DNA of 35,958 nucleotides from a virus, in IMG/VR virus record IMGVR_UViG_3300028800_000216, positions 1-35,958 of that record. One strand, given 5' to 3'. Both the position numbers and the translations under genes were made by a program. This document shows positions 6,527 to 14,985 of the stretch, piece by piece; position 1 is the stretch's first letter, and each line of letters starts with the position of its first letter. The notes under the pieces were generated by a model. The model was not told the origin of the DNA and did no database searches. It saw only the letters and a list, made by a program, of their open reading frames with translations.

Positions 6527-6893
6527 GAAGTTAAGAGCAAAAATTGCGCTTTACTTTTGTCCTCCTAAAAAGGGAGATGCTTTTTATGGAGATGCCCTAG
6601 ATTTTATGTGTGAAAGCTCATCTGAACGAATTTTTTATCAAATGACGGATAGGTACGGACAAACCCTTTGGCATTTCGTGCCAGGCAATAATACGTATAG
6701 ATTTGTAATAATTAATGATATGACGCCCTATTACGTTTGTGACGTCGAGATTTTGGCATCTAGCAGAGAAAATCCATACAAGAAAACCTGGCTAAAGCGC
6801 ACGCGCGAGCGAAGAATATGGAAGAAGGATTTTCACCGTTTAGTTGTCGAAGGCAGAATGGTAAAAACTACTTCTCAGTCGATGTTTAATTAA
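6516..6893 (+). CDS. Hypothetical protein, 125 residues
   Basis: The start codon is ATG 6516 (or the in-frame ATG at 6519) with AAGGA at 6506-6510. The product (MMFKKLRAKIALYF...) has a basic amphipathic N-terminus, a mixed strand-rich middle (FVIINDMTPYYVCDVEIL) and a basic tail (WLKRTRERRIWKKDFHR). No catalytic motif or membrane segment is evident. It belongs to the run of overlapping small genes ending at 7078. No function assigned. Confidence 0.6.
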   Translation: MMFKKLRAKIALYFCPPKKGDAFYGDALDFMCESSSERIFYQMTDRYGQTLWHFVPGNNTYRFVIINDMTPYYVCDVEILASSRENPYKKTWLKRTRERRIWKKDFHRLVVEGRMVKTTSQSMFN

Positions 6894-7078
6894 TGGGCTC
6901 GAACGATAACTTAAAGACCGCCAAGCGAGTTCGCGATGCCGAGGACATGTCCTTTGATGGCTGCCAGGATAAAAGTGTCCGAAAGGCAAAGAAGAAAGAA
7001 AGGCAGCGTGGACGCTCAATTGCTAGAAAAGAACTGGACGAGGTTGGCTCATACCGTAAACGCGGTAAGCTTAAGTAG
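6893..7078 (+). CDS. Small highly basic protein, 61 residues
   Basis: ATG 6893 overlaps the previous stop (TAATG). The product is dominated by Lys and Arg (SVRKAKKKERQRGRSIARKEL), so it is likely a nucleic-acid-binding or disordered protein. It is the last plus-strand gene of the left cluster, and its stop overlaps by eight bases the end of a converging minus-strand gene. I see no clear hairpin terminator at this convergence. Confidence 0.5.
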   Translation: MGSNDNLKTAKRVRDAEDMSFDGCQDKSVRKAKKKERQRGRSIARKELDEVGSYRKRGKLK

Positions 7079-7280
7079 CTCTCTGTTTTCTTGCCTTAAG
7101 ATAACGTTTCACTCGGTATAGCCTAGCTTTATCATTGTAAATTCCAGCCAAACATTCGTAGTTCAACCAGGTTATATAAAGAGGCCCCAAATCTATTAAT
7201 TTACAGAAACAATTAGATTCATGGATTCCAAATGACCACGTCCCCATAGCTAGACCAAATTCTAATCTGTGGATTCTCAT
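7071..7280 (-). CDS. Hypothetical protein, 69 residues
   Basis: Read on the minus strand, ATG at 7280-7278 overlaps the dUTPase stop (ATGA), so the gene is probably translationally coupled to dut. The product (MRIHRLEFGLAMGTWSFGIHE...) is strand-rich in its first half and basic at its end (RVKRYLKARKQRAT). Several features (LDLGPLYITWLNYE-like segment near 30-43) suggest a small globular protein, but I recognise no family. It converges with the gene ending at 7078. Confidence 0.6.
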   Translation of the reverse strand: MRIHRLEFGLAMGTWSFGIHESNCFCKLIDLGPLYITWLNYECLAGIYNDKARLYRVKRYLKARKQRAT

Positions 7281-7729
7281 TTACCAGTACTGCCCCAGCC
7301 GCCAGTCCCGCGCCCAGTTTCATCTAAAGAATTTGCTTCATGAAAAAATACATGTATTACAGGGCATATAACCCCCTGAGCAATACGATCGCCTTTTCGT
7401 ATGATAATGGGAGCGTCGTTGCCATCATGCCAACTTCTAGTGCCCGAATGCCACATAAGTACTTGTATTTCCCCACGAAAATCACTGTCGACGGTCCCAA
7501 TTGAATTAGCGATTCTTAATTTAGTTTTTAAAGATAGGCCTGAGCGTGGGCGAATCTGTAATTCGTATCCTGACGGAACGGACATTGACAGGCCAGTTCT
7601 AATTAGTTTAGTATCTCCGGCTTCCAATGTTACGTCTTCTATGGCCACGAAATCAAATCCACTGGCGCCAGAAGTGGCATAACTAGGCGTAATTGCATCG
7701 GGATGTACTTTTTTAAACGTTATATTCAT
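7277..7729 (-). CDS. dut: dUTP diphosphatase (dUTPase, trimeric type)
   Basis: The 150-residue product contains the five dUTPase motifs in order: ATSGASGFDF (18-27), PRSGLS (61-66), GTVDSDFRGE (78-87), RIAQGV (115-120) and RGTGGWGSTG (140-149). The enzyme hydrolyses dUTP to dUMP and pyrophosphate, keeping uracil out of phage DNA and supplying dUMP for thymidylate synthesis. Motif II and the glycine-rich motif V are intact, so it is probably active as a homotrimer. The start at 7729 is chosen because TAGGAGAAAC lies just upstream; the frame stays open to 7807, but the extra N-terminus does not fit the family. Length is typical. It is transcribed divergently from the tail genes. Confidence 0.93.
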   Translation of the reverse strand: MNITFKKVHPDAITPSYATSGASGFDFVAIEDVTLEAGDTKLIRTGLSMSVPSGYELQIRPRSGLSLKTKLRIANSIGTVDSDFRGEIQVLMWHSGTRSWHDGNDAPIIIRKGDRIAQGVICPVIHVFFHEANSLDETGRGTGGWGSTGK

Positions 7730-7895
7730 AGTTTCTCCTATTCTTATGTGACTACATTTTGTATCAATTGTCAAGAACAAACTTAACCAATTAATACTGT
7801 TCATCATTTTTATGTGATACTAATACGATTAGCATGATATAAACAGGATACCTAACACATGAATCTTAAAGGAGAACCTCTTTTCCGGAGATCCG
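7730..7895. promoter_or_regulatory. Divergent control region between dut and the tail gene block
   Basis: These 166 bases lie between the minus-strand dut start and the plus-strand start at 7896. Read on the minus strand there is a TTGACA at 7774-7769, pointing to dut, but no good -10 at standard spacing. On the plus strand, TGATATAAACA at 7835-7845 has an extended -10 form (TG-A-TATAAA) and also resembles the T4-type late promoter core TATAAATA. AATCTTAA follows at 7862-7869, a motif also present in other leaders of the structural blocks. The gene start has GGAG seven bases upstream. The promoter calls are pattern-based. Confidence 0.4.
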
Positions 7896-10106
7896 ATGGC
7901 TGAGACTCGTAAATCTATAGTATTTCAAGCACGTTTTGACATGTCTGAATTGCCCCAGGCCGTAAAAAGCATGCAAAGGCAAATGGAGCAAATGAATACG
8001 GGTACGCGCATGGCTCAGCAGGGCATGGGCGGAGTTATACCCAAGCCAGATGATATTCAGAAAAGTAAAACTGCCTTAATGCAGTTCATTCGAGAACAGG
8101 CGCAGCAACAAGAACGGCTCCTTGGTCTTATCAATAAACAGGCTGACAAAGTTAGCATGCTAAGTAACATTGATAAAAATTCCTTGAAAGATGAAAAAGA
8201 AAAAGAAAACGTAATTAATAGACAAATTCGTGCCAAAGAAAGACTTTTGGGCTTAGAAAGTGCATATGATTCTAGACAGAAAGTTTTAGGTCAAGCATTA
8301 GACGTCTCCGGAGGAGGACAATTAGGTGGAGGCAAAACCGTCAACGAATTGCTTTCTGGAGCCGCTAAACGATTTGTCATGCCCGCAGTTGTCTCTGCAA
8401 TAGTTGGCGCTACAGCTAAAGCTATAACTCAATATGCGGCATTACCAAGAGAGATAATGACCGCCACGGGCGCGGCAACGCAAGGGCTGATTGGTACCCC
8501 ATTACAAAATGTACAAACAGATTTAATTAAAACAATGGCTTTTAAAAAGGAATGGGGAGAATCCTTATCGTTGGCCTCTCAAGAAAGAGAAAGAGCGAAC
8601 TTTTTAGGAGCAGCCCGTCTATTTTCTGCAAAAGGATTGGTGGGTCGGTTTGGTAGTGACTTATCGGGTATAATGGATTTTATTTCTCCTGGGACTGGTT
8701 CTGCAACCGTGGGACGCCTAGTAAATCCTTATGAGCAGGGATATCAAGCTGAACAAACTCAAATGCAAGCCCAACGTGCACAAGAGGTTTATGCCGCTAA
8801 ACTACAAAGCGATCCAGCAAAAATGGCAGCTATTAATAAGTTCTCTCAAAATTACATGAGAGATTTGGCAGCTCAGCGGGCGATGGGCTTGTCAGATGAT
8901 CAGTATTACGGTCGTGGTGGTTTTCAAGAAAGATTTAACAAAGGTGGATTTAACGAAGAGCTAGGTCTCGGTATGGCCGGACAAATTCAATCTGCCGGTG
9001 GCTCTACTAGAGGGGCAGCAGGACTATCTCTCCTCGGCTTGCAGGCACAAAGAGGCCTTGATCTAACTAATGCGGGGAGTATTTTAGGAAAGATAAGTGG
9101 TACAGCCGGCGGAGCAGGAGCTTCAGAACAAATATTTAGAAAATTAATGGAAGAATCTGTTAGGGCGGGATTAGATAAGAGTGAATTTAGAGAAGAACAA
9201 AGACGTTTTACAGATGCGGCCTCTGACATTTTGGCAGGTACGGGTGTAAAAACTGCGGCCGATGCCGCCATGGTATTGTCTGGGTTTACTAAATTTTTAG
9301 GCGGAGAATCCACTGTTCGTGGAATTCAAGGTGCAGTAGGAGCCTTTGAGCAAGTACAAGGTCTTACTTCTCAAACCAGTGGTCGTGGCGGAGCCATGCA
9401 AATGGCTAGTTTTATGAGAAATCCTAGGTTACGTAGATTAGGCGCCGCTGGATACGGAGAACTAATGAGAATGCCTGAAAAGGATATGGTTGCTTCTAAT
9501 GAGGATATTATAGGAGCAGCAGCAGAAATTGGTATGGCACCAGAAAAGTTAGCAACAACTCTTAAGCAAATGAAAAGAAATGATATGTTGTTGACCTTAG
9601 GTCTTGATCCAATGGAAATAAAGGAGTTTGCAGATTCTGAAGAAGGAAAAGCCTTTAGGGCAAGCGGTGGAAGATCCACTGGAATGTTGAGCAGGAAGCA
9701 TTTGGCCGTATGGAGAAAAATTCAAAAACAAACTCAATTTGGAACAGACTATAATGGCCCACAGGAGCAGGCAGCCTTAAATTTAGGTATTTTAGGTGGG
9801 GAGGGCGGACCTTCAACCGGTCTAGGGGCTATTCCAGGGGCCTCTAGAAGGGCTGATATTACTGTAGCTGCATCTGGACAAGTAGCTCAAGAGTTTCTAG
9901 AAAACTTTAGAGAATTTAGCAAAGCCATTACCCCCTCTACAGAAGCAGTTGCTGATTGGACAAAACAATTGATAATGTCTGCTACGGTGTTGCGATACAC
10001 CGCCGCTGGGAATCAAGCTGCAGCTTTGAAAGCCTTATCTGAAGCTAATGCTAAAAATGCTACTAATGGTGGCCAACCACAGGTAACCACTCCTTCTTCT
10101 GAGTAA
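7896..10106 (+). CDS. Probable tail tape-measure-type structural protein, 736 residues
   Basis: The product opens MAETRKSIVFQARFDMSELP and has a long Gln/Met/Lys-rich helical region at about residues 18-135 with coiled-coil character. A hydrophobic stretch follows near 160-182 (RFVMPAVVSAIVGATAKA), and then long Ala/Gly/Gln-rich helical segments. This composition, the membrane-like segment, and its place directly upstream of hub and spike genes are typical of tape-measure proteins. These span the tail tube and help eject DNA. At 736 residues it is short for the class. No conserved domain is certain, so another internal tail or virion protein is possible. GGAG upstream of ATG 7896 supports the start. 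Confidence 0.5.
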   Translation: MAETRKSIVFQARFDMSELPQAVKSMQRQMEQMNTGTRMAQQGMGGVIPKPDDIQKSKTALMQFIREQAQQQERLLGLINKQADKVSMLSNIDKNSLKDEKEKENVINRQIRAKERLLGLESAYDSRQKVLGQALDVSGGGQLGGGKTVNELLSGAAKRFVMPAVVSAIVGATAKAITQYAALPREIMTATGAATQGLIGTPLQNVQTDLIKTMAFKKEWGESLSLASQERERANFLGAARLFSAKGLVGRFGSDLSGIMDFISPGTGSATVGRLVNPYEQGYQAEQTQMQAQRAQEVYAAKLQSDPAKMAAINKFSQNYMRDLAAQRAMGLSDDQYYGRGGFQERFNKGGFNEELGLGMAGQIQSAGGSTRGAAGLSLLGLQAQRGLDLTNAGSILGKISGTAGGAGASEQIFRKLMEESVRAGLDKSEFREEQRRFTDAASDILAGTGVKTAADAAMVLSGFTKFLGGESTVRGIQGAVGAFEQVQGLTSQTSGRGGAMQMASFMRNPRLRRLGAAGYGELMRMPEKDMVASNEDIIGAAAEIGMAPEKLATTLKQMKRNDMLLTLGLDPMEIKEFADSEEGKAFRASGGRSTGMLSRKHLAVWRKIQKQTQFGTDYNGPQEQAALNLGILGGEGGPSTGLGAIPGASRRADITVAASGQVAQEFLENFREFSKAITPSTEAVADWTKQLIMSATVLRYTAAGNQAAALKALSEANAKNATNGGQPQVTTPSSE

Positions 10107-10111
10107 TATGT

Positions 10112-12127
10112 ATGTCTAACACTAAAGCGTACACATATTATATAGGACCACAGTCTAATCCACAAGAGTCTGCTAGTCCCACAGTTTCTGGTTCCTTGTC
10201 TGGCGCCGCTGCAGGCGCCGCCATCGGAGTAGGTTCTAGAGAAATTGGATTAATCAGTCAAACCAGTCCCACGTGGGTTCTTACTTTTGTTCGTTGGCAA
10301 TATCGTGATACCTTACGCACCCCTACTTCTGCACCATCCTCAGTACGCGATCCATTAATAGTTCAAAGTGATTGCATAAGCGTTACCACTACCTTTAATA
10401 AAAATACGTTAACCCATAATATGACCGCATTGTTGCTAGAAACAGATACTAATTATGCAGACGCTATACATCCGGGTGATTTTGTTTTTGTTAACATTTT
10501 AAATTGGGAATCAGACGCTGAGGATGTAGCAATTAAAGCTTCCAAACAGCTTCCCATCAATGAACAAGATGATGGTTTTAAGGGATTTTATAAGATTCAA
10601 GGTGTTAGAAAACTTGCCATAGTAGATCCACAAACTGGTATAAAAACTGTCGCTATAAAAATAGATGGTTTTGCATTTACAGAATTTAATAATACTATTT
10701 ATTTTAATCCCAATCTAATATTGCCCAAATTATTGGGCAATCAAGCACTTTTCATTAATAATATATCAGCAGCGTGGTCTCAGCTGATTAGTATGGCAGG
10801 AAAACCATATCTTCAAGAAATTCTTGCTTTTTTGATTCAAAGTTTAATAGGTTCTGGGGTTAACCCACAAGCACAACAGGCTAACGGTTTAGTTGTTAGT
10901 CCTAATATACATTTCCAAATGCCAATTTTGGTTAGTAGACTTTTAGGATTGACTGTTAATCCTACTATTCCTGCGTTGAATGCCACCAGTTCTGCTACTA
11001 TAGCGGCAAAAGATGTTTATAAATATTTATTTGGTATTCAACAATATTCCAGCGGGGCAAATCAAAAACTGCAAACTGGAATGAATCCTTCTAATTTAGA
11101 AAAATCTCAAAGATATCCTAATTTTCATTATACTACTCAGCCGTGTCCAGGAAATACTATTCTCAAGCCAGAATATTGGAATCAAGTAACATTGTGGTCT
11201 ATTTTAAATCAATACACTAATGCTCCAATAAATGAATTGTTTAGTTCTCTAAAAATAGACCACGATACTGGTAGGGTATTGCCCACTATTGTATTTAGAC
11301 AGATTCCCTTTACTTCCGAAGATTTTGCTTCCCAAATTCTTGGTGTAGGATTTAATGGTAGTGAGATAAAGTCAAGCACAGGTTCCATTCCTAGTGGTTC
11401 ATTTCCAGTAACCCAATTTTTAACATTGCCGAGATGGAAGATAGGTTCTGAATCAGTTTTTAATACCGATCTTGGTACCGATGAAGCTGCACGAGTAAAT
11501 TTTGTGCAGTATTACGCAAAGTCCACATTTGACAAACAGGGCACTGATATTTCTAATGAAACTGCAAGTGGAAATTATATTTTTGATCAAAAAGATGTTA
11601 ATAGGAGCGGCTTACGTCCTATTGTAGTTCAAAATCAATTTGAAGATCTTCCTATTAATACAACAAAATATGCCAAAATATGGGCATATATTTATGGAGA
11701 CGCCGTTATAGGCGGTCACCTAAAGATTAATGGTACGATAGAAAGTATAGGAATAGTAGAACCAATTGCTATCGGGGATAATTTAGAATTTGATAATACT
11801 GTTTTTCATATTGAGCAGATAACGCATAATGCGTCTATCAATAGAAGCAATGGAATGAAGACTTTTAGAACCACACTAAGTCTTAGCCATGGTGTAAACG
11901 TGAACAGTAGTGCGGTTGGTACAGTATACAGTCAAATGAATTATCCAGATGCATACCAGGATAGGGCCGTTGATTATCAAAATGAACAGATTTTACCAGG
12001 TGTTTCAGACAGTCAGGATACTACTAACAGGCCCAATAATGTTGATCAGCCACATTTACAAGATGTAGCATTCCCGCAACCCAATACAATCCCTAATAGA
12101 AATGGAGGCGGAAATAATAATGGATAA
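10112..12127 (+). CDS. Probable baseplate hub protein (gp27/gpD-like), 671 residues
   Basis: After a low-complexity N-terminus (residues 15-40, Ser/Gly/Ala-rich), the product shows a strand-rich region. It includes SDCISVTTTFNKNTLTHNM near 88-106 and a HPGDFVFVNILNW segment near 120. GFYKIQGVRK and VAIKIDGFAF segments follow. Protein layouts of this sort, with a test for strands around a bounded beta-barrel, are usual in tail hub proteins. The downstream gene is a gpV-like spike, the normal partner at the tail tip. The C-terminal 60 residues are Asn/Gln/Pro-rich and likely flexible. The call is by context and pattern. The start has no clear Shine-Dalgarno sequence. The stop overlaps the spike gene by eight bases. 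Confidence 0.6.
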   Translation: MSNTKAYTYYIGPQSNPQESASPTVSGSLSGAAAGAAIGVGSREIGLISQTSPTWVLTFVRWQYRDTLRTPTSAPSSVRDPLIVQSDCISVTTTFNKNTLTHNMTALLLETDTNYADAIHPGDFVFVNILNWESDAEDVAIKASKQLPINEQDDGFKGFYKIQGVRKLAIVDPQTGIKTVAIKIDGFAFTEFNNTIYFNPNLILPKLLGNQALFINNISAAWSQLISMAGKPYLQEILAFLIQSLIGSGVNPQAQQANGLVVSPNIHFQMPILVSRLLGLTVNPTIPALNATSSATIAAKDVYKYLFGIQQYSSGANQKLQTGMNPSNLEKSQRYPNFHYTTQPCPGNTILKPEYWNQVTLWSILNQYTNAPINELFSSLKIDHDTGRVLPTIVFRQIPFTSEDFASQILGVGFNGSEIKSSTGSIPSGSFPVTQFLTLPRWKIGSESVFNTDLGTDEAARVNFVQYYAKSTFDKQGTDISNETASGNYIFDQKDVNRSGLRPIVVQNQFEDLPINTTKYAKIWAYIYGDAVIGGHLKINGTIESIGIVEPIAIGDNLEFDNTVFHIEQITHNASINRSNGMKTFRTTLSLSHGVNVNSSAVGTVYSQMNYPDAYQDRAVDYQNEQILPGVSDSQDTTNRPNNVDQPHLQDVAFPQPNTIPNRNGGGNNNG

Positions 12128-13022
12128 TTTTTTACAGAATGGCGCAGTATTGCCACATGGATTGATAGGAGTAAACCAACAATCGGCAATGGCTGGATTC
12201 AATAAGAGTTATAGAAACACACAGCTAAGAATGGGCATAGTGATTTCTGCTTATGCAATTTCCGACACAAACAATGTCACCAAACTCACTACTGAATATG
12301 ACGTCTTAGTCTTTGAACAAAATGAAAATCGTGGTTCTAGTATAATGACCTATAAAAACTGCATAGTAGCAGAGGGTGTGGGTTCTATTCCAGATTTTTT
12401 TGAAAAAACGTTGCGCGTGAGGGCGGGATCTCCGACCCCAATAAACACGTCTGGTCAGAATGGTGCGATAGTATTGATTCAATGTCTAGATGGTATGTCT
12501 GATAAAGCCATTATTATTGGGGCAATTACTCATCCAGATAGGGCTACTACTTTAGTAAATACTCAACCATATTTGCAGGGCGAATATAATGGACTAAATG
12601 TTACGATTGATAATGATGGTAGTGCAACGCTCACCTTTAAGGGGGCCACGGATAACAATGGTAAACAGGTAGATAGTTCACAGGGAAATACCGTAGTTCA
12701 GATAAAAACCGACGGTTCCTTTCAAATTAATCATTCTACCATTACCTTCACGCTTGATAAAAGTGGGGTGGCTACATTGACTACTAAGGGAGATGTTAAT
12801 GTCAATTCGTCTGGCAAAGTAGCGATTAGTTCTACCGGTGATACAGATCTTACTGTTGGTGGAGACTGTAAGGCAACGGTATCTGGAAAATTGGTTGCTA
12901 CTGCATCAGAGATTGATTTGAATGGGGATGCCGGAATGGTTGTCACCACAGTGACGAGTCCCCTAATCGATCTGATCTATGGAACTTTACAGCCTGGGGT
13001 TCCTACCGTAAAGGCCGGATAG
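12120..13022 (+). CDS. Baseplate spike protein (gpV/gp45-like) with beta-helical tail
   Basis: The start ATG 12120 is favoured because GGAGG lies at 12104-12108; the in-frame ATG at 12102 lacks a binding site. The 300-residue product has an N-terminal half compatible with an OB-fold: QLRMGIVISAYAI and YDVLVFEQNE, then NGAIVLIQCLDGM and AIIIGAITHPDR. The C-terminal half is a regular series of short beta strands (SATLTFKG, GSFQINHS, VATLTTKGDVNVNSSGKVAIS). This is the pattern of the trimeric spike that closes the tail tube and pierces the outer membrane. The DGSATLTFKG-type repeats fit a triangular beta-helix. It overlaps the hub gene's end, as expected for a hub/spike pair. Confidence 0.78.
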   Translation: MDNFLQNGAVLPHGLIGVNQQSAMAGFNKSYRNTQLRMGIVISAYAISDTNNVTKLTTEYDVLVFEQNENRGSSIMTYKNCIVAEGVGSIPDFFEKTLRVRAGSPTPINTSGQNGAIVLIQCLDGMSDKAIIIGAITHPDRATTLVNTQPYLQGEYNGLNVTIDNDGSATLTFKGATDNNGKQVDSSQGNTVVQIKTDGSFQINHSTITFTLDKSGVATLTTKGDVNVNSSGKVAISSTGDTDLTVGGDCKATVSGKLVATASEIDLNGDAGMVVTTVTSPLIDLIYGTLQPGVPTVKAG

Positions 13023-13026
13023 TGAT

Positions 13027-13842
13027 ATGAAAATAATAAAAACATATTATGATAAAGAAAAGGGTTATACGTTAGTCGAATATGTATGTTCTAACTGTAA
13101 AGAACATAAAATTATTAGAAAGGAAAAGCTTAAAAAGAAAAAATATGATTTGTGCAATAGTTGCTACAATAAATCAGATTATAGAAAGATAACGGCACAA
13201 AAAATAGTAAGCAATAGGAGAAGTTTTAAGGGTAAGAAAAATCCAAATTTTAAGGGATTAATTTCATTCACATGTCCTTGCGGTAATCCGTTTCAAGTAG
13301 AGCAATCTAGAAAAGATACGGCAAAATATTGCTCTAATGATTGTAGACATATGCACAACGTGCTTCAAAAAACAAAATTGTCAGAAAGAAATAAGATTTC
13401 TGCTGTATCTGGCAAAGACAATCCACTATATACATCAATAGAATTAGCTTGTAGATGTGGAAATAAGTTTACGGTAAATCCATATAGAATCAAAAGATCT
13501 AAAAATGTTTACTGTTCTAGAAAATGTTCTGATCGATTCAAAATAGTAATTTCTAAACATATTTTATATAAAGACATAAAGTTTCGTTCTAGTTGGGAAG
13601 TTAAATATGCTCAATACTTAGATTCTCTAGGCTATTCATGGAAATATGAGCCAGAAGCCTTTGAAACCCCAGTTGGCTATTATACCCCCGATTTTTGGGT
13701 TCAAGACATAAACAGTTATGTAGAGGTTAAGGGATTCTTTAGAGATCAAAATGCTAAAGAAAAATTTGATTATTTTGGCACTAAATACCCAATAGTGTTG
13801 GTAAATAAAGAATGGTTTAAAGCCCATTCTATAGGGATTTAA
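13027..13842 (+). CDS. Free-standing homing-type nuclease: zinc-ribbon/NUMOD3-like repeats plus PD-(D/E)XK
   Basis: The 271-residue product has three cysteine-rich units: CSNCKEH with CNSCYNK (residues 21-47), CPCGNPF with CSNDCRHMH (81-110), and CRCGNKF with CSRKCSD (141-170). Between them are GKKNPNFKG and GKDNPLY, which resemble the NUMOD3 DNA-binding motif. The C-terminal 85 residues form a PD-(D/E)XK nuclease core: RSSWEVKYAQYL, then YYTPDFWV and YVEVKGFF, giving E, D, E and K at expected positions. Such genes are mobile endonucleases. It lies between two tail genes, four bases after one stop and abutting the next start. It is more AT-rich and Lys-rich than its neighbours, which is consistent with insertion. 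Confidence 0.8.
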   Translation: MKIIKTYYDKEKGYTLVEYVCSNCKEHKIIRKEKLKKKKYDLCNSCYNKSDYRKITAQKIVSNRRSFKGKKNPNFKGLISFTCPCGNPFQVEQSRKDTAKYCSNDCRHMHNVLQKTKLSERNKISAVSGKDNPLYTSIELACRCGNKFTVNPYRIKRSKNVYCSRKCSDRFKIVISKHILYKDIKFRSSWEVKYAQYLDSLGYSWKYEPEAFETPVGYYTPDFWVQDINSYVEVKGFFRDQNAKEKFDYFGTKYPIVLVNKEWFKAHSIGI

Positions 13843-14439
13843 ATGCCACTATCAGGAGAAATTTTAGGCGGACTGATCGCAGCAAATTTGGCCGCAGACG
13901 GAGCTATTGGACCCAAACTAACTTCTTTTTCTTTAGCCGTTGGTACTGGGATCGTAGAAGCATTGGAAGGCATAGCGTTTGTTACAACAGACGTTGGCTT
14001 TGGTCCTATTCCTGTACCGCCCAGCACTGGCACCGGTATCGGTATTATAGGGCTTATTCCATCTGCCATGGCAGCATTGGCTCTTTCTACAATGAGTAGT
14101 CGGGGCCCAAAAGCGCCCACCTTCATGTTGGCAATAATGGACGCAGTGTCTGTGTATTTAGCCACCGCTGCGACATTAAATAGCATAAATCCTTTGGTAA
14201 GCATAGGCACTGCCACCATAACACCCGGCAGTTTTGTCGTTACCGTACCAGAAATGGAAGCTACTATTTTGGCAGCACTGCAGTCGGACGGAGCAATGGG
14301 CCCGCAATTATCCAATTTGTCTTTATCTATAGCTACCGGTGTGGTAGGTGGATTGTTGACTGGAACTGGAATTTTAATAATAGCTGGTTTACCTAGCCTA
14401 GTTCCTGCTACTGGGGCAGGCACTGGAATATTAACTTAG
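13843..14439 (+). CDS. Hydrophobic Gly/Ala-rich protein made of three repeats, 198 residues
   Basis: The product is almost free of charged residues and is rich in Gly, Ala, Ile, Leu, Pro and Thr. I see three related units at about residues 11-50, 75-115 and 141-178, each with a GP followed about eight residues on by a small-residue/Leu helix: AIGPKLTSFSLAVGTGI, SRGPKAPTFMLAIMDAV and AMGPQLSNLSLSIATGV. After each come Pro/Gly/Thr-rich linkers. No signal peptide is clear. Placed between spike and wedge genes, it is probably a virion or tail-tip part, or it acts at the membrane. I recognise no family. The start abuts the nuclease stop, with AGGGATTT upstream. Confidence 0.6.
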   Translation: MPLSGEILGGLIAANLAADGAIGPKLTSFSLAVGTGIVEALEGIAFVTTDVGFGPIPVPPSTGTGIGIIGLIPSAMAALALSTMSSRGPKAPTFMLAIMDAVSVYLATAATLNSINPLVSIGTATITPGSFVVTVPEMEATILAALQSDGAMGPQLSNLSLSIATGVVGGLLTGTGILIIAGLPSLVPATGAGTGILT

Positions 14440-14445
14440 GTTTTT

Positions 14446-14985
14446 ATGGACTTTAGAACTATTGCAGAATTTATGTACCCATATTGGATTTTAGGCGCCC
14501 TGGTAATGATGGCTGTAGTATGCGCAGGTCAAAGGCGTCTTTTGCGTATCGAGCTTAAGCCCATTTTGAAATGGTGTTTATGTTTAATTTTAATTACAGC
14601 AATAAGACTATTTTTGCTTAATACATTCGACTATTCAGGCCTTTTTGGAAAACCCACCGGTTTGATGATGATACCTTGGGTCGCATCCTTCACGGTGTTC
14701 TGGGAGGACGCGTGTCATGGCTTACCATTAGTAATTTTAGGCAGTTTAATAGGCACTGAGCGACGATGGGCACGTGCTGTTAACAAGCTTGCCATGATCC
14801 TTGTTTCCGTGTCTTTTGGATTAGGACATCTCTACCAGGGACCTTTGGTGGCATTGATTCTATCTTTTTACGTATCATACTCCGTTAAATATGGTAAGAA
14901 ATACGGTTTCGGTACTGTAATTATATGTCACACGCTTTTCGATCTGGTGACTTTTCTCTTTATCAAGTATTTTATGGGAGCATAA
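14446..14985 (+). CDS. CPBP-like intramembrane protease (CAAX-protease fold), 179 residues
   Basis: The product has about five hydrophobic segments (near 12-27, 41-58, 74-86, 114-130 and 133-150), plus a C-terminal one near 155-175. The motifs of the CPBP/ABI glutamic protease family are visible in order: E87-D88 in FWEDACHG (motif 1, normally EExxxR), FGLGH at 124-128 (motif 2, FxxxH) and CHTLFD at 161-166 (motif 3, HxxxN/D, H162 and D166). The R of motif 1 is replaced by H91. Family members cleave in or near membranes, and some confer immunity in bacteria. In a phage baseplate operon its substrate is unknown; virion maturation or envelope targets are both open. It starts seven bases after the preceding stop. 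Confidence 0.65.
   Translation: MDFRTIAEFMYPYWILGALVMMAVVCAGQRRLLRIELKPILKWCLCLILITAIRLFLLNTFDYSGLFGKPTGLMMIPWVASFTVFWEDACHGLPLVILGSLIGTERRWARAVNKLAMILVSVSFGLGHLYQGPLVALILSFYVSYSVKYGKKYGFGTVIICHTLFDLVTFLFIKYFMGA

Noticed and set aside
7060-7100. Possible bidirectional terminator between converging genes near 7078
   Set aside because: I looked for a GC-rich hairpin with a T run and found none that is convincing; the two genes overlap here.
7401-7682. Plus-strand frame of 93 residues opposite dUTPase
   Set aside because: It lies wholly within the dut gene, whose five motifs are clear, and shows no independent start signal.
12102-13022. Longer spike start at ATG 12102
   Set aside because: The site GGAGG at 12104-12108 lies downstream of that ATG and fits the ATG at 12120 instead.
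13839-14423. A 194-residue open frame on the minus strand opposite the repeat protein at 13843-14439
   Set aside because: It mirrors the plus-strand gene almost exactly, has no binding site that fits the operon and is explained by the low-charge, GC-skewed codon use of the real gene. Its translation is low-complexity Pro/Ile/Val/Ala.
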